DNA from: Agathobacter rectalis ATCC 33656
GTDB taxonomy: Bacteria > Bacillota > Clostridia > Lachnospirales > Lachnospiraceae
Length of the DNA stretch: 64,000 bases
NCBI RefSeq assembly: GCF_000020605.1
Contig: NC_012781.1
Location: forward strand, 3,349,501 to 3,413,500
Reading direction: 5' to 3'
The notes below the pieces were generated by a model. The model did no database searches. It was not told the origin of the DNA and saw nothing but the letters and a program-made list of their open reading frames with translations. Below are positions 44,713 through 54,515 of this stretch, in pieces. Position numbers and translations under genes: made by a program. Positions within the stretch are counted from its first letter, which is position 1. The number at the start of each line of letters is the position of its first letter.

Positions 44713-45127
44713 TTATATCGGTGATTCACAATCTTTTAGCCAAAATCGCAGTTCCATAACCGTCACAGCAATTTTATACTTTACTTCGATTTCAATCTTT
44801 TCTGGTGGATTGGCTAAAAGCCTGTCAATATCATTTTCCTCAACACCAGCCATTTTTGCTATGCGCCGTAACCGTAAGCACATGACCTCCATTAACACGA
44901 ATACTTTGTCCTTCTGCAATATTAACAGAATTATTCTGTCTGCTAATTGAAGCACCCTTCGCCAATTTTATTGGTGTTTTTAACGCTTGTGCCAGATCCT
45001 CTACCGGATTTAGTAAGTGCTGCAACATCGCCCCATTATATGCTTCCTTATCTTTAATAACTGTATTTTTATAATTAGATGTAAGTGCTCTTGTATTGGG
45101 ATTAATATAACTTGATATTGATTGCAT
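44713..45127 (-). pseudogene. Recombined copy of the SNYKNT family
   Basis: The first 88 residues (MQSISSYINPNTRALTSNYK onwards, to GGHVLTVTAH) are nearly identical to the start of the 312-residue protein at 62464-63402. At GCGCAT the similarity ends; the frame stops at 44840 after SKNGWC. A different frame then reads MAGVEENDIDRLLANPPEKI up to a stop at 44713. This is a copy cut and joined to another tail. The first stretch alone (44840-45127) codes for 95 residues. Confidence 0.72.
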
Positions 45128-45209
45128 CATCTCAACCTCCAATTATTTTCATTCCTCTGTCATTCGGAATCTATTCACTCTCCATAACGGTCCAAGTGAT
45201 CTATTACTT

Positions 45210-45983
45210 TTATGACCATCTATACCAAGTTCCGCTATTCAAAAGCTGTGACATACTTTCTTCATATCTTTTCACTGCTTTCTGCTGAATGGAACTAGGC
45301 ACCACATAATCGTTACCAACTTCACTTATTTTCCCATTTACCAGTTCGCAATGTGTCCCGTTTATCACAAATTCTCTGCTTGTATCCACTCCCTGTGACG
45401 CAAGAAAATCTAAAATATAATCGGTGTATGTATCTGTCATACTTGAAAAATACTGCTGATCCGCAAAATGTATCAGGGAGTTCAGACCACCTATCATCAT
45501 ATTGCATCTTTCATCATCTGCCTTGCTTCCGTTTCCATAGCCCTCGCCCCAGACAAAATCTTCCTGTACCGTCATGCTGTATCCATTTCCAAGATTAAAT
45601 CTGCTTCCAACCCCAATCGTGATACTGTTTGTACTGGGATCATATGGTTTGTACCCTCTGGTTTTAAATGGCTGCTGTACGGTTCCAAAGGTTTGAATCT
45701 CGGATGGGAGATATGACATACCCGTAATTGCCGTAAACGCTTTCTGCCCATTCACATAAAAGGAAGTATGGGTTGCACTGTCTATATCCGCTGTAATCTC
45801 GACTTTCTCATCATTGGCAAAAGGATTCTGTCCGGTCATTCCGGTTCCATATGCATACAGCATTCTTGTAAACTGATATCTTGTATGTTCATCAAAATGA
45901 TTCAGTGTCTCTGTATCTTCTCCCTTTACATCTCCATTGCAAAAATCAAAAAATTTATTTTTGTTTATTTTATGTTCTAGCAT
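45210..45983 (-). CDS. Array protein with GVDTS module, unknown function
   Basis: A 257-residue protein, leaderless, with Thr/Gly/Tyr-rich strands (TSFYVNGQKAFTAITGMSYL). Near residue 195 it has DFLASQGVDTSREFVINGTH, the same pattern as VMSYLGIDTSKDFTVNGMKY in the 312-residue protein. There is no clear ribosome site, so it may be 5'-truncated. The function is unknown. Confidence 0.62.
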   Translation of the reverse strand: MLEHKINKNKFFDFCNGDVKGEDTETLNHFDEHTRYQFTRMLYAYGTGMTGQNPFANDEKVEITADIDSATHTSFYVNGQKAFTAITGMSYLPSEIQTFGTVQQPFKTRGYKPYDPSTNSITIGVGSRFNLGNGYSMTVQEDFVWGEGYGNGSKADDERCNMMIGGLNSLIHFADQQYFSSMTDTYTDYILDFLASQGVDTSREFVINGTHCELVNGKISEVGNDYVVPSSIQQKAVKRYEESMSQLLNSGTWYRWS

Positions 45984-46029
45984 AAGTCATTATTTTAATT
46001 GCACACCTTACGGTTTCATATCAAAGTTC

Positions 46030-46650
46030 CTATGCCAAAGCATCAAATGCCGAAACTCCATTTTCTGTCACTCCTATAGAAGTTGAAGTACCTAGCAATT
46101 CCACCATTTTTCCTGTCAGGTCATCTACATCTTTTCCATCAATTTTCAGATTATATTGCCGTTCTTCCTGCTCCTGTTTTTCGGCACGCTGTTTTTCCAG
46201 TCTTTCCTCTGTCTCTTTCTTTTCTGCTTTCCTTTTCTCGAGTCTTTCTTCAAGTTCTTTCCTTGCTTTTTCTGTTCTCGGATCAACTTCATCTTGAGTA
46301 CACATTACAGAACTCATGCTATCATATCCATTTATAGTAATACTATAACTCAGTATCTTTGCTCCTCTTGCTGCCACATAAGCTCTTGACTGTTCTATTG
46401 TTTTTGGTATTAGCGATAAATTGTACTCCAACCATTGTTTTGTCTTTTCATCTCCCATAGCCTTTGACAAAAGAGAACTGTTTATATTTACGGAATAATC
46501 CCTGCTTCGTAAACATTCGTATTTTTGTGTTAAATAGTTCTTATATTCATGAGCATTCTTATATGTCCTGCCCGTTTTGTTTCCAGCATTTTGTGTATTG
46601 CCATAACTATTCGTATATGACGCATATGTTCCTATTCCTGTAACTGCCAT
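46030..46650 (-). CDS. DUF6033-like leaderless protein, copy a
   Basis: A 206-residue protein that starts MAVTGIGTYASYTNSYGNTQ. Residues about 30-130 form the conserved domain (YLTQKYECLRSRDYSVNINS). A long charged helix, KARKELEERLEKRKAEKKET, follows. It ends in NGVSAFDALA, the tail shared in form with other array members. ATG at 46650 follows GAAAGGAG; an in-frame upstream extension covers the leader repeat and is not preferred. Confidence 0.75.
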   Translation of the reverse strand: MAVTGIGTYASYTNSYGNTQNAGNKTGRTYKNAHEYKNYLTQKYECLRSRDYSVNINSSLLSKAMGDEKTKQWLEYNLSLIPKTIEQSRAYVAARGAKILSYSITINGYDSMSSVMCTQDEVDPRTEKARKELEERLEKRKAEKKETEERLEKQRAEKQEQEERQYNLKIDGKDVDDLTGKMVELLGTSTSIGVTENGVSAFDALA

Positions 46651-46660
46651 ATTAACATAT

Positions 46661-46735
46661 CTCCTTTCATTATTCGGAGTCCTTCCAACTATGCCACCTG
46701 TTGGATTTCTCTCAGAATCAATATAATATTGATTA
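46661..46735 (-). repeat. Array leader repeat A
   Basis: On the minus strand the motif reads attgattctgagagaaatcc then aacaggtggcatagttggaa and ends in the ribosome site of copy a. It matches leaders B (47860) and C (57061). Translated it gives YYIDSERNPTGGIVGRTPNN, in frame with the gene below. Confidence 0.75.
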
Positions 46736-47770
46736 CACGCTAGCTTCAAATATACTTTGACTAATACCTTTTATCCACATATTCTGCGTTGCTCCATACC
46801 CTCTTTCCTGCCCTATATCATACAACCCACTGCTGTCAAAGCCTATTTTCAATACTAAATCATTTTCTTTTTTCCATCCATTCTTAGCATATTCCAACCA
46901 TCTATTAGAATAAAGTTCATACCCTGCGCCATTTTTAGCCTTTTCCTTAAACAAGACAAGTAAATCTGTGCCATCCTCTGCAATAAAAGTACCATTTCTA
47001 TATGTCGCATTGCGTGCATCATACCCTGTTGTCTCATAGACTTCATGCCATAAAGAATATTGGTTTGCCTTTGTCATATTTGCCTGCGAATTAACAATTT
47101 CATTGTCTGCATCATGCATACAAATCCACGCATGTGTCCATATATTTTTCGCATTATCCCCTTCATTCAGTAATTTTTCTATCTGCGATAATATGTCTCT
47201 ATCTGCATTTCCCGACACTGTTAATTGATATGTATATGGATCAATAGAAAATACCAAATCTGCCTGTTTTGATATTGATATCCCATTCTTTGAAAGTAGA
47301 TTTGAAATTTGCTGATTTACAACACTTCTGGCATACTGTTTTTCCCTGTCAGTATTGCGTACATAACCAACACTTCTTGAACCTCCTGTATATACATCCT
47401 TGTAATTTCTTAATGCATAATCATACCGGGCAAATCCAGCCGAATATTTTCCTCCTGTTTGTAACATTCTTTTCTCATTGCGGTAAGCTATGGAACGCTG
47501 ATCTTCTGTCATATATGAGCAAAAATTAGGTGAGGTCACATCACAATATTTTGATTCGATATATGTCATCGGATCAGAATGAGACAAATTTTCTTTGTAC
47601 ACTTTATCATAATGCTCCTGCAAAACTTTTTGTACGAAACGATCTTCCTCGGTAAGTCCATCATATTGATAACCTACAGTTGTACCAGTGTTGGAATTAT
47701 TGGGCAGGTTGTTTAAATCCCTGCCAGCTGGAATGTTATTATAATAGTCAGAATTATTTACAGTAACCAT
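46733..47770 (-). CDS. DUF4885-like protein, copy a
   Basis: A 345-residue leaderless protein starting MVTVNNSDYYNNIPAGRDLN. It has the family segments PMTYIESKYCDVTSPNFCSY, YARSVVNQQISNLLSKNGIS and FSIDPYTYQLTVSG. It is nearly identical over its whole length to the gene at 61367-62404, with about 20 residue changes. Similarity between the two loci stops at the stop codon. The function is unknown. Confidence 0.8.
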   Translation of the reverse strand: MVTVNNSDYYNNIPAGRDLNNLPNNSNTGTTVGYQYDGLTEEDRFVQKVLQEHYDKVYKENLSHSDPMTYIESKYCDVTSPNFCSYMTEDQRSIAYRNEKRMLQTGGKYSAGFARYDYALRNYKDVYTGGSRSVGYVRNTDREKQYARSVVNQQISNLLSKNGISISKQADLVFSIDPYTYQLTVSGNADRDILSQIEKLLNEGDNAKNIWTHAWICMHDADNEIVNSQANMTKANQYSLWHEVYETTGYDARNATYRNGTFIAEDGTDLLVLFKEKAKNGAGYELYSNRWLEYAKNGWKKENDLVLKIGFDSSGLYDIGQERGYGATQNMWIKGISQSIFEASV

Positions 47771-47859
47771 ACTATACCACCTACCTTATAATCTGTATCA
47801 TGTGAATCATACTGAAACCCTATCGATAAACTTTTTTCATTTTATTTTCCACATTTTTT

Positions 47860-47929
47860 CTTCATTATCCGGAGTTCTTCCGACTGTGTCACCTGTTGGC
47901 TTTCTCTCAGCCTCAATATGATATGTAAT
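47860..47929 (-). repeat. Array leader repeat B
   Basis: Minus-strand text tcatattgaggctgagagaa then agccaacaggtgacacagtc matches leaders A and C. Here the frame (ITYHIEAERKPTGDTVGRTP) stops before the next gene, so it is not an N-terminal extension of it. Confidence 0.72.
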
Positions 47930-47968
47930 CCAAGTTCTCTTTTTTTCCTATGTTCAAATGACTAAGCA

Positions 47969-48514
47969 CTATTTATACTTACTATTTGCATTTGGCAAAT
48001 TAAGATATGTATCCATACTTTTCGTCCAAAGCAACGATAAGTCAAACCTTCCCAATTTGTTTAAATCTTCTATGCTTTTTTTGAACATTGAGATAAAATC
48101 TCTTCTGTCGTTAAGTCCCATATTACCAGCTTCAAGCGGCAGAGACGTGAAACCTCCCTGCTTCTCCACTTTGTAATGTGCCTCCAATGCACGCATTTCG
48201 ACTACTGTAGCATTTGATGGATTAACGTCATTGATATAAATTCTTTGCTCAAACTCTTTCCCGTTTTCATCCACACCTTTCGCTAACACCACAGGATTTT
48301 CATCCGTCGAATCATCCGCATATTTAAGACAATAAGAAAGACCGGTACCATTACCTCCCGTCCACAACATATTATCTGTTGTGAATATCTGATATACCTT
48401 TGGTGTTTCAACCGTACAAAATGTCTTTTCCCCAGATGCAGGAGTTTTCATTTGATTACCTTTTTGTTGACCGTACAATGAAGATACGGTATTCAGACCA
48501 GAACCAATATACAT
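47969..48514 (-). CDS. Array protein of the MYIGSG type, copy a
   Basis: A 181-residue leaderless protein that starts MYIGSGLNTVSSLYGQQKGN and ends LNLPNANSKYK. It has a beta-rich middle and a conserved helical end (RRDFISMFKKSIEDLNKLGR). A nearly identical copy begins past the right window edge and ends at 63465. It lies above leader B and a DUF4885-like gene. Ribosome site GGAGG. Confidence 0.72.
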   Translation of the reverse strand: MYIGSGLNTVSSLYGQQKGNQMKTPASGEKTFCTVETPKVYQIFTTDNMLWTGGNGTGLSYCLKYADDSTDENPVVLAKGVDENGKEFEQRIYINDVNPSNATVVEMRALEAHYKVEKQGGFTSLPLEAGNMGLNDRRDFISMFKKSIEDLNKLGRFDLSLLWTKSMDTYLNLPNANSKYK

Positions 48515-48547
48515 ATTTCTGTTCCTCCAATCAGATCAAAATTTTTT

Positions 48548-48709
48548 CTATATGACTAAACATTTTTCATGGTTAACAATTTGCTCAATTCCTCTATTTC
48601 CTTTATAGGATAAAATAACTTGCTCTCCCAGTCCCATCTCATCAAACAACCATATTACGCACATAAAGTCCAACATTGCATAAATGAAATATATACCGCA
48701 TAAAAACAT
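48548..48709 (-). CDS. Possible 53-residue hydrophobic peptide
   Basis: A short frame starts one base after the DUF3879-like stop (TAG-G-ATG): MFLCGIYFIYAMLDFMCVIW, then DEMGLGEQVILSYKGNRG. It has one membrane-like helix and a charged end. There is no ribosome site of its own. It may be translated by coupling, or be the remnant of a longer gene. Confidence 0.3.
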   Translation of the reverse strand: MFLCGIYFIYAMLDFMCVIWLFDEMGLGEQVILSYKGNRGIEQIVNHEKCLVI

Positions 48710-48710
48710 C

Positions 48711-49367
48711 CTATATTTTTATATCTACTGACTTCTTGCCACTCTCAACAGACTCTCTTGTAATACCATCCAATGCACCAGCCGGTATTGGTTTACCCGC
48801 TTTCCATGTAGGATCAGCGGCTTTTGCTGCTTCTGCAAATGCCTGTCTGTATTGATGTTCATATTGTTCCATTGTCCAGCCTGCTGATAAGCGGTCATCC
48901 TTATCCATTTTTCTGTATAAATTGTTATATACACTCTCCCTTTTGGTAGTATCACCATTTAAAGTACCGTTTTCATTTAAGAATTCTTTCTTTGCCAGTT
49001 CAAACATTTCTTCCCGGCTGCTCTCTGGAATAGAAATGATATGTTTATAACTGTTTCTGTTCTCATCCGTTACAGCAAGTCCTGTTAATCCGGTATTCGG
49101 ATCAATCCAGTCTCCATTTTTGTCATACTGGCTCATCAGGTTCTTAATTGCCTGAACATTTGTAAACATTGCACCGTTTCCATTTTTCATCATCTCACTC
49201 AGTGCTGCTTTATACTTTTTACTGTTTGTGTCGATCCCTGCTGCTTTTAATTGTTTCTGTACAGAACTGCTGTTCATTTGGGACAACTGAATATTGTTGA
49301 CTAAATTTGTTTTTGATGTTCCAAATGTCGTTTGAAATAAAAAACCGTAGTCCGTAATTCTTGACAT
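48711..49367 (-). CDS. DUF3879-like leaderless protein
   Basis: A 218-residue protein. The start SRITDYGFLFQTTFGTSKTN and the segment AAGIDTNSKKYKAALSEMMK match the DUF3879 pattern. It ends SGKKSVDIKI, a tail like those of other array members. It is the first gene below the kinase, behind the direct-repeat promoter at 49449-49492, so it is the best candidate for direct control by the LytTR regulator. Confidence 0.78.
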   Translation of the reverse strand: MSRITDYGFLFQTTFGTSKTNLVNNIQLSQMNSSSVQKQLKAAGIDTNSKKYKAALSEMMKNGNGAMFTNVQAIKNLMSQYDKNGDWIDPNTGLTGLAVTDENRNSYKHIISIPESSREEMFELAKKEFLNENGTLNGDTTKRESVYNNLYRKMDKDDRLSAGWTMEQYEHQYRQAFAEAAKAADPTWKAGKPIPAGALDGITRESVESGKKSVDIKI

Positions 49368-49448
49368 AATCGAAGCCTCCTATCATTAAATTTTTTATAT
49401 CTGTCATCCGCTTTATTTTTCTTTTTCTATCGACAACCCACTTCTAAT

Positions 49449-49492
49449 ATTTTACCTTTTCTGCACCAAGTACGATTTTTTTGCACGAAGTA
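49449..49492 (-). promoter_or_regulatory. Candidate LytTR operator and promoter
   Basis: Two direct repeats on the plus strand, tgcaccaagta (49462-49472) and tgcacgaagta (49482-49492), start 20 bases apart, two helix turns, as LytTR sites usually do. On the minus strand a TAAAAT box follows the second repeat by about eight bases. The site is between the kinase stop and the DUF3879-like gene. Confidence 0.62.
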
Positions 49493-49499
49493 AGACTTT

Positions 49500-50792
49500 T
49501 TATGAATTGAGGAATAACTCAGCAATAAATTTATTTCCATCACTTTTCAATATTAAATTTCCATCATATTTTTTTACACTGCTCTGAACATTCAGCAGTC
49601 CTATTCCACCGCCTTTTCCTTTCGCTGATACCGGAAAACCATTTTTCCACTTTACCTCCCCGCAGTTATTTTCGATGCTGGCAGCTATCATTTTATGGTA
49701 TGAGCCAATCTTAATCGAAATATATTTCCCGCCTTCAAGCTTCTCTGCAGCCTCAATCGCATTATCTAATAAATTTCCAAAAATAGTTGTAATGTCGATT
49801 GGTGCAAGGAAATTCAGATTCACATTATCCACCTTTATGGTTACTGAAATACCTTTTTCCCTCATAACGGATTCTTTATCGGTAAGAAGAATGTTCAAGA
49901 TCGGATTTTCTGTGTATTGAACCGGAATGAGCGGCTTTAACAGTTCTCTGATTTCCGCTGCATATTCTCCTGCCGTATTCCCCTGCTCTGCACCATATAA
50001 TCCTTCGATTGCTTTAATATGCTTATTTACATCATGTAATATGTGGACGGTTTGATCATATTTTTTTGTCTGCGTCAAATAGTATTCGTATTGTACCTTT
50101 GCCTGTTGCTCTAAAGCGATGAGCTGCTTTTCATAATAGTTCTTTTCATCTGCCATTTTAACAAAATATAAAAGGTATAGATCTGCCAGAACAATACACC
50201 CCATATTGACTGCACATAAATAATTTTCTTCTCCATTTTTAAAATTCTCTACAATTACACCCATGTTAATCAGATTGTATAGGAGTATAATTCCATACAT
50301 GATGTACCTTGTCTTTGCATAAGGAATATCGCTCTTTTTCACAAACCTGTTTATGAATGTATAATACAAAAAAATAAGTATTACTTTTGAAAATGTTACC
50401 TCAAGGCAGTAAAGCATCGTTTCATTCACATTTTTTATATCTGCTGCCTGCAAAATACATTGTAAAAGAATCACTCCTAATGATTCACAGACAGACATGC
50501 AAAATACCAATGCCTCACATTCAATGATACGTCTTAACGGTTTATCCATATCCTCATAATACAGAGCATATGCTATTATCCCCGTCAACACGCCCCAGAC
50601 CACCAAATTTAATATGGAATGATTGAGCATATTGATACAGGTTGTAAAAATCACTGTGACAGTCTCGATCACAATATATACATATCTACTTTGACTACTC
50701 TTTTTATACTTTCCATTCATAAACTGGAACAGTATGGTACTTATGATAAAACAGGAAAGAGCATTACATAATATCAGTAAAATCGTATTCAT
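49500..50792 (-). CDS. AgrC-like sensor histidine kinase (GHKL)
   Basis: A 430-residue kinase. About six membrane helices occupy residues 1-205. The phosphorylated His is in HILHDVNKHIKAIEG (about residue 252). The GHKL ATPase has NLLDNAIEAAEKLEGG and GKGGGIGLLNVQSSVKKYDG. Kinases of this class usually sense peptides. No agrB- or agrD-like gene is seen in the window. It lies eight bases after the response regulator. Confidence 0.9.
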   Translation of the reverse strand: MNTILLILCNALSCFIISTILFQFMNGKYKKSSQSRYVYIVIETVTVIFTTCINMLNHSILNLVVWGVLTGIIAYALYYEDMDKPLRRIIECEALVFCMSVCESLGVILLQCILQAADIKNVNETMLYCLEVTFSKVILIFLYYTFINRFVKKSDIPYAKTRYIMYGIILLYNLINMGVIVENFKNGEENYLCAVNMGCIVLADLYLLYFVKMADEKNYYEKQLIALEQQAKVQYEYYLTQTKKYDQTVHILHDVNKHIKAIEGLYGAEQGNTAGEYAAEIRELLKPLIPVQYTENPILNILLTDKESVMREKGISVTIKVDNVNLNFLAPIDITTIFGNLLDNAIEAAEKLEGGKYISIKIGSYHKMIAASIENNCGEVKWKNGFPVSAKGKGGGIGLLNVQSSVKKYDGNLILKSDGNKFIAELFLNS

Positions 50793-50800
50793 CGTTTCTC

Positions 50801-51544
50801 CTATGAATTTTTCTGCAAAAATTTATTTACTTCTTCTCTAAAATCGCTGCTTCTCTTTTGCGCAATCTGGAGTTCTTTTCCATTATCCATATAAATAATA
50901 AAACCCTTTATTTTTTCAATATGCCTTAAATTAACCAGATTTCCTCTGCAATTCACAACAAAATCATAGGGCTGCAGTTCCTCAACCAGTTTTTCAAAAA
51001 TGCAGTCATACTCATATGTGATATCAGACAACGCTATCAGTACTTTTCTTGATCTTTTTATGTATTCAAAATATAAAATGTCCCTGAGTTTCAATTTAAT
51101 CGACAGATACTCTTTCCCATTGCTGTCCGTCACTTTATAAAAATCCTTTTCTGCTCCGGTATCCGGCAGTTGATCCAGCAGTTCCAACATCTGCGTTTCC
51201 AATTTATCATATTCCAATGGCTTACATAGAAATGAAAATGCGTGAACTTCGTTAATGACCTGCATACAATATTCTTCATAACTCGTAATATACACTAATT
51301 TCACATCCGGAAATTTTTCTTTCAATGTTCTCCCCAGTTTAATACCATTCAGTTCTTCCATCGAAATATCTAAAATTCCGATATCAATGTTGCTGATATT
51401 TTCAAGCATTTGATTTGCAGACACAAATTGCTCTATATGATAAGCAATCTGTTGGCTTGTAAAAATCTTATGCAGCATAGTCACTGCACGCTCAAGATCT
51501 GCCATATCGTCATCACAAACAGCAATTTCCAGCATATTACTCAC
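50801..51544 (-). CDS. LytTR-family response regulator
   Basis: A 247-residue regulator. The receiver domain has DDDMADLE near the start and the phosphorylated Asp in IGILDISMEELNGIKLG (about residue 57). The LytTR DNA-binding domain covers about residues 145-245: LRDILYFEYIKRSRKVLIAL and VNCRGNLVNLRHIEKIKG. It precedes the kinase in one operon and probably controls array genes on both sides. Confidence 0.91.
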   Translation of the reverse strand: MSNMLEIAVCDDDMADLERAVTMLHKIFTSQQIAYHIEQFVSANQMLENISNIDIGILDISMEELNGIKLGRTLKEKFPDVKLVYITSYEEYCMQVINEVHAFSFLCKPLEYDKLETQMLELLDQLPDTGAEKDFYKVTDSNGKEYLSIKLKLRDILYFEYIKRSRKVLIALSDITYEYDCIFEKLVEELQPYDFVVNCRGNLVNLRHIEKIKGFIIYMDNGKELQIAQKRSSDFREEVNKFLQKNS

Positions 51545-51710
51545 CTTCTTTCTATCTTCCTACTATATCGGTAATTTTTATTTTTCCATTAAATAAATAT
51601 AAAGTACTCTGCATATTATCTAAATAGGCTCTAAATAAATATCATATATATAGAAAATGTGCCATCATCTTGACGGCACATTTCCTATATTTTCCCCCCA
51701 AATTATATTG

Positions 51711-51797
51711 CTACAGTATAGAATACCATTGTCTGTCCATACTATCAGCTTCATACTGATATGTAATCAACTGATTCATGTCTTTTAAACCCGCCAT
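51711..51797 (-). pseudogene. 3' relic of a DUF4885-like gene
   Basis: The minus strand reads GLKDMNQLITYQYEADSMDR then QWYSIL and a TAG. It is almost the same as the last 28 residues of the protein at 54707-55897. Nothing of the rest of the gene remains. It lies between the two-component genes and the PPC-domain gene. Confidence 0.75.
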
Positions 51798-51815
51798 TTC
51801 TATTAGGTTCTATCA

Positions 51816-53258
51816 TTATATTATAGTTTTCATATTTTTATAGTATCCTGCATTATCCATAACACTATTATTGCCAGATGTACCCACAGTACTTACCTCA
51901 GAGTCCGAAATATTATACCCTGCCTTAAATGCAAGAATATCCTCCAATCCATATTGATTTTTATAATCCGTCAGCATATAGATATTATCTCGTATTTCCT
52001 CATATTTCGCATTGGCTTCCTGGGAGTTCATTATTTTACACATTTTCTCTGGAAGTCCGGTAATCTTCCCATTGTCATCTACGTTTATATCGTCAAATGA
52101 ATACTGTCCATTTGTTGCTTTCTGAATGAACTGTTCCACTTCATAGTAAGCATTTACTAATCTATATTGTGTGTTAGAAATATCTGCTGTCTGAATATAT
52201 TTTTCCCACATATCATCAGCAAAATTTTCCGATATCATATTTTTTATCTGTTCTTTGTTTTCTTCTGTAATGTCCCCGTTAATCGTAATAGTTCCAGATA
52301 CATCTATTTCAATTTTCCATGATGTATCTGGCAGTTCAATTCCTTTTTCATTTGCTATTCTTTCTATTTCTGCATAAAAATCGTTTTTTATATAATTCGA
52401 CTTCTCTGCTCTCTCATAATCAGATAAATTGGCAAATATTTTCACATATGCCATTTCCGACACACTTAACTGCTCCCCCTTTTTCATCTTATTTAATAAT
52501 TCTTCTACACTATCCGTTCCCGAATATTTTTCATCTTCCGGCAACGCTTCAAATTGCATCTGATGTAATTTGTCAATTTCGCTTTGATATGTTTTTTCAT
52601 ATTTCTGCTTTATTGCATTTTTTTCTTCTGAATTATCTGCATTTGCTATTTCTTGTGAGTGCTGCACATTACTACTTGAAGTATCCCTGTTTTTCGTTTC
52701 CGTAATTTTTATTCTATAGGAACCTTCCCCGGAATCCGATGTCATATTGGAATTTTCTACTCTGATCACATAATCTGATGTAACGCAGTCCCAATTAGGT
52801 ACCGTAAGCTGTTTATTACCATGTCCATCATCTGTCGCTATTCCAATCTGATTGCCATATAAATCGTACAATACTAAATTATATGCCTGACTATTCTTGC
52901 TTTCCAATGAAATCGTTATCTCTGAAGATATACCCATTTTAGAGTAAAAACTTTTTTGCGGATAAGAAAAAGAATAGTAATCTACATCATATTTTGAATC
53001 GATTGTTCCCTCTAAATAACTTTCATTATTATGCAACAATGTTCCTATATCATATGTACTGTAATAGCGATCTACCTGATCATCGTATTTCGTATGCTGA
53101 TGATAACTATCATTCTTATTTGTTTTGGCATTTTCTATTAACACCGTTTGCTCATTTAATTCTTTCATCGGCGATTTAAAACTTTTTGCTGCATTTCCTG
53201 TCTCATATATTTTACTATCTACTATTCCGCCACCTATATAATGTACATAGTGTCCCAT
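51816..53258 (-). CDS. Array protein with PPC-like beta domain
   Basis: A 480-residue protein that starts MGHYVHYIGGGIVDSKIYET after an AGAGGTG ribosome site. Residues about 80-190 look like a bacterial pre-peptidase C-terminal (PPC) beta-sandwich: GTIDSKYDVDYYSFSYPQKS and YNLVLYDLYGNQIGIATDDG. The C-terminal 280 residues are helical and like other array proteins. PPC domains normally act outside the cell, yet there is no signal peptide. Confidence 0.7.
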   Translation of the reverse strand: MGHYVHYIGGGIVDSKIYETGNAAKSFKSPMKELNEQTVLIENAKTNKNDSYHQHTKYDDQVDRYYSTYDIGTLLHNNESYLEGTIDSKYDVDYYSFSYPQKSFYSKMGISSEITISLESKNSQAYNLVLYDLYGNQIGIATDDGHGNKQLTVPNWDCVTSDYVIRVENSNMTSDSGEGSYRIKITETKNRDTSSSNVQHSQEIANADNSEEKNAIKQKYEKTYQSEIDKLHQMQFEALPEDEKYSGTDSVEELLNKMKKGEQLSVSEMAYVKIFANLSDYERAEKSNYIKNDFYAEIERIANEKGIELPDTSWKIEIDVSGTITINGDITEENKEQIKNMISENFADDMWEKYIQTADISNTQYRLVNAYYEVEQFIQKATNGQYSFDDINVDDNGKITGLPEKMCKIMNSQEANAKYEEIRDNIYMLTDYKNQYGLEDILAFKAGYNISDSEVSTVGTSGNNSVMDNAGYYKNMKTII

Positions 53259-53330
53259 CTTATCGTCACCTCTTGGAATCCACGGATTGTATAAAAATAC
53301 CATCCGTAATTTATTTATCTTTCTAAATAT

Positions 53331-54515
53331 TTAGCCCACTATTATTCCGAAAGGAACTAAATAATCCAATGTCATCTGTGTCATTGTAGTGCAACTAGCA
53401 TTTACATAAGAAATACCACTTACCCAATGTACTGTAACAGATGTTGCATAGTTTCCATCAATTGATCCTGATGGTGGATTATTGTCAACCAAGTCACTCC
53501 ACCAACCACCTGTTTGTGCTAGTTTTTTTGAATAACTAGCAGTTGCTGGCGTATAATAATAGTCAATGCTTGATGCGTATGTATTATTAGCAAATGCTTT
53601 TGATTTATCCGAAAATTTCACACCTGTCAATGCATACTCATCTTCACTTCCACTAGGACAATTAATGGTCAATGTTTGCGTACTTGCTGATTGGCTAGAT
53701 GAGCTTCGATTCCACTTTATTGTTGTATAATGTGTAAGATCCGAAAAGGTTGTTGTTTGTGCTATTGGCAATGGTTGTCCAGCATAATATCCATAATGAT
53801 AACCGGTAGTTGCTGTTGCATCTTTTACCTTAAAAACAATATAATAATTTCCATCAATAAGACCTAAACTAATTACCTTATTCGACGTTCCTGCAATCGT
53901 TTTAGTTGTTGAATAATATCTGTCAAAATAACTGGTAACTCCCGCCTCATCCGATGAACGATATATTAAATTTATATCATTGTCAAAAATAAATACATTA
54001 ACATTAGATTCTAACATAAATGTAATATTATTACAGTCCTCATCCGAAACAACACATTGATAATAATGTCCCTGATTTTCATCATATGCAGAATCATTCA
54101 GATACCCCTCTCTTAATGCCGAATTATAGTTGCTCTGACCTTTTGGATTCAGTAAGAAACCAGACATTACAAACCCTTCTGATGTTTTTGCATATGTACT
54201 AAAAATTTCTGTATTCGATGTCCATTTCTGATCAGAGAAATTATATTCCATCGTGCTTGCACTCCACATATATTTATTTGACACCCTTCTTGTATCTGCA
54301 TATGCACTTGCTCCATCATTTGTTGCATCCGTAAAGTCACAAGTCACTTCTTCGGTTGCAATTTTCGATTGTAATAATGTTAAATCCGTGTCGTTATCTT
54401 CTGTATTGAAATGTACTTTATTGCCATTATCAATACTTGCCGCATTCGCTACTGAGACATTTCCTAACAGCAAACATGCTGCCAATAATATTGTTGCTAT
54501 TTTTCTCTTTTTCAT
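53331..54515 (-). CDS. Secreted protein with Sec signal peptide
   Basis: A 394-residue protein. The signal peptide is MKKRKIATILLAACLLLGN then VSVANAAS, with cleavage expected after ANA. The mature part is Ser/Thr/Tyr-rich and beta-rich, with repeated YYST, WNRSSSS and YYTPATAS stretches. No catalytic motif or wall anchor is seen. The ATG at 54515 follows AGAAAGGAA. It is the only array member with a normal Sec signal. Confidence 0.78.
   Translation of the reverse strand: MKKRKIATILLAACLLLGNVSVANAASIDNGNKVHFNTEDNDTDLTLLQSKIATEEVTCDFTDATNDGASAYADTRRVSNKYMWSASTMEYNFSDQKWTSNTEIFSTYAKTSEGFVMSGFLLNPKGQSNYNSALREGYLNDSAYDENQGHYYQCVVSDEDCNNITFMLESNVNVFIFDNDINLIYRSSDEAGVTSYFDRYYSTTKTIAGTSNKVISLGLIDGNYYIVFKVKDATATTGYHYGYYAGQPLPIAQTTTFSDLTHYTTIKWNRSSSSQSASTQTLTINCPSGSEDEYALTGVKFSDKSKAFANNTYASSIDYYYTPATASYSKKLAQTGGWWSDLVDNNPPSGSIDGNYATSVTVHWVSGISYVNASCTTMTQMTLDYLVPFGIIVG

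Noticed and set aside
46030..46749. DUF6033-like copy a beginning at 46749 with the leader as N-terminus
   Set aside because: A good ribosome site precedes the ATG at 46650 and homologous copy b starts at the same residue; however, the leader is kept as a separate observation.
49500..51544. An agr quorum system with AgrB and AgrD
   Set aside because: Only kinase and regulator are present; I found no AgrB-like protease or Cys-containing pro-peptide nearby.
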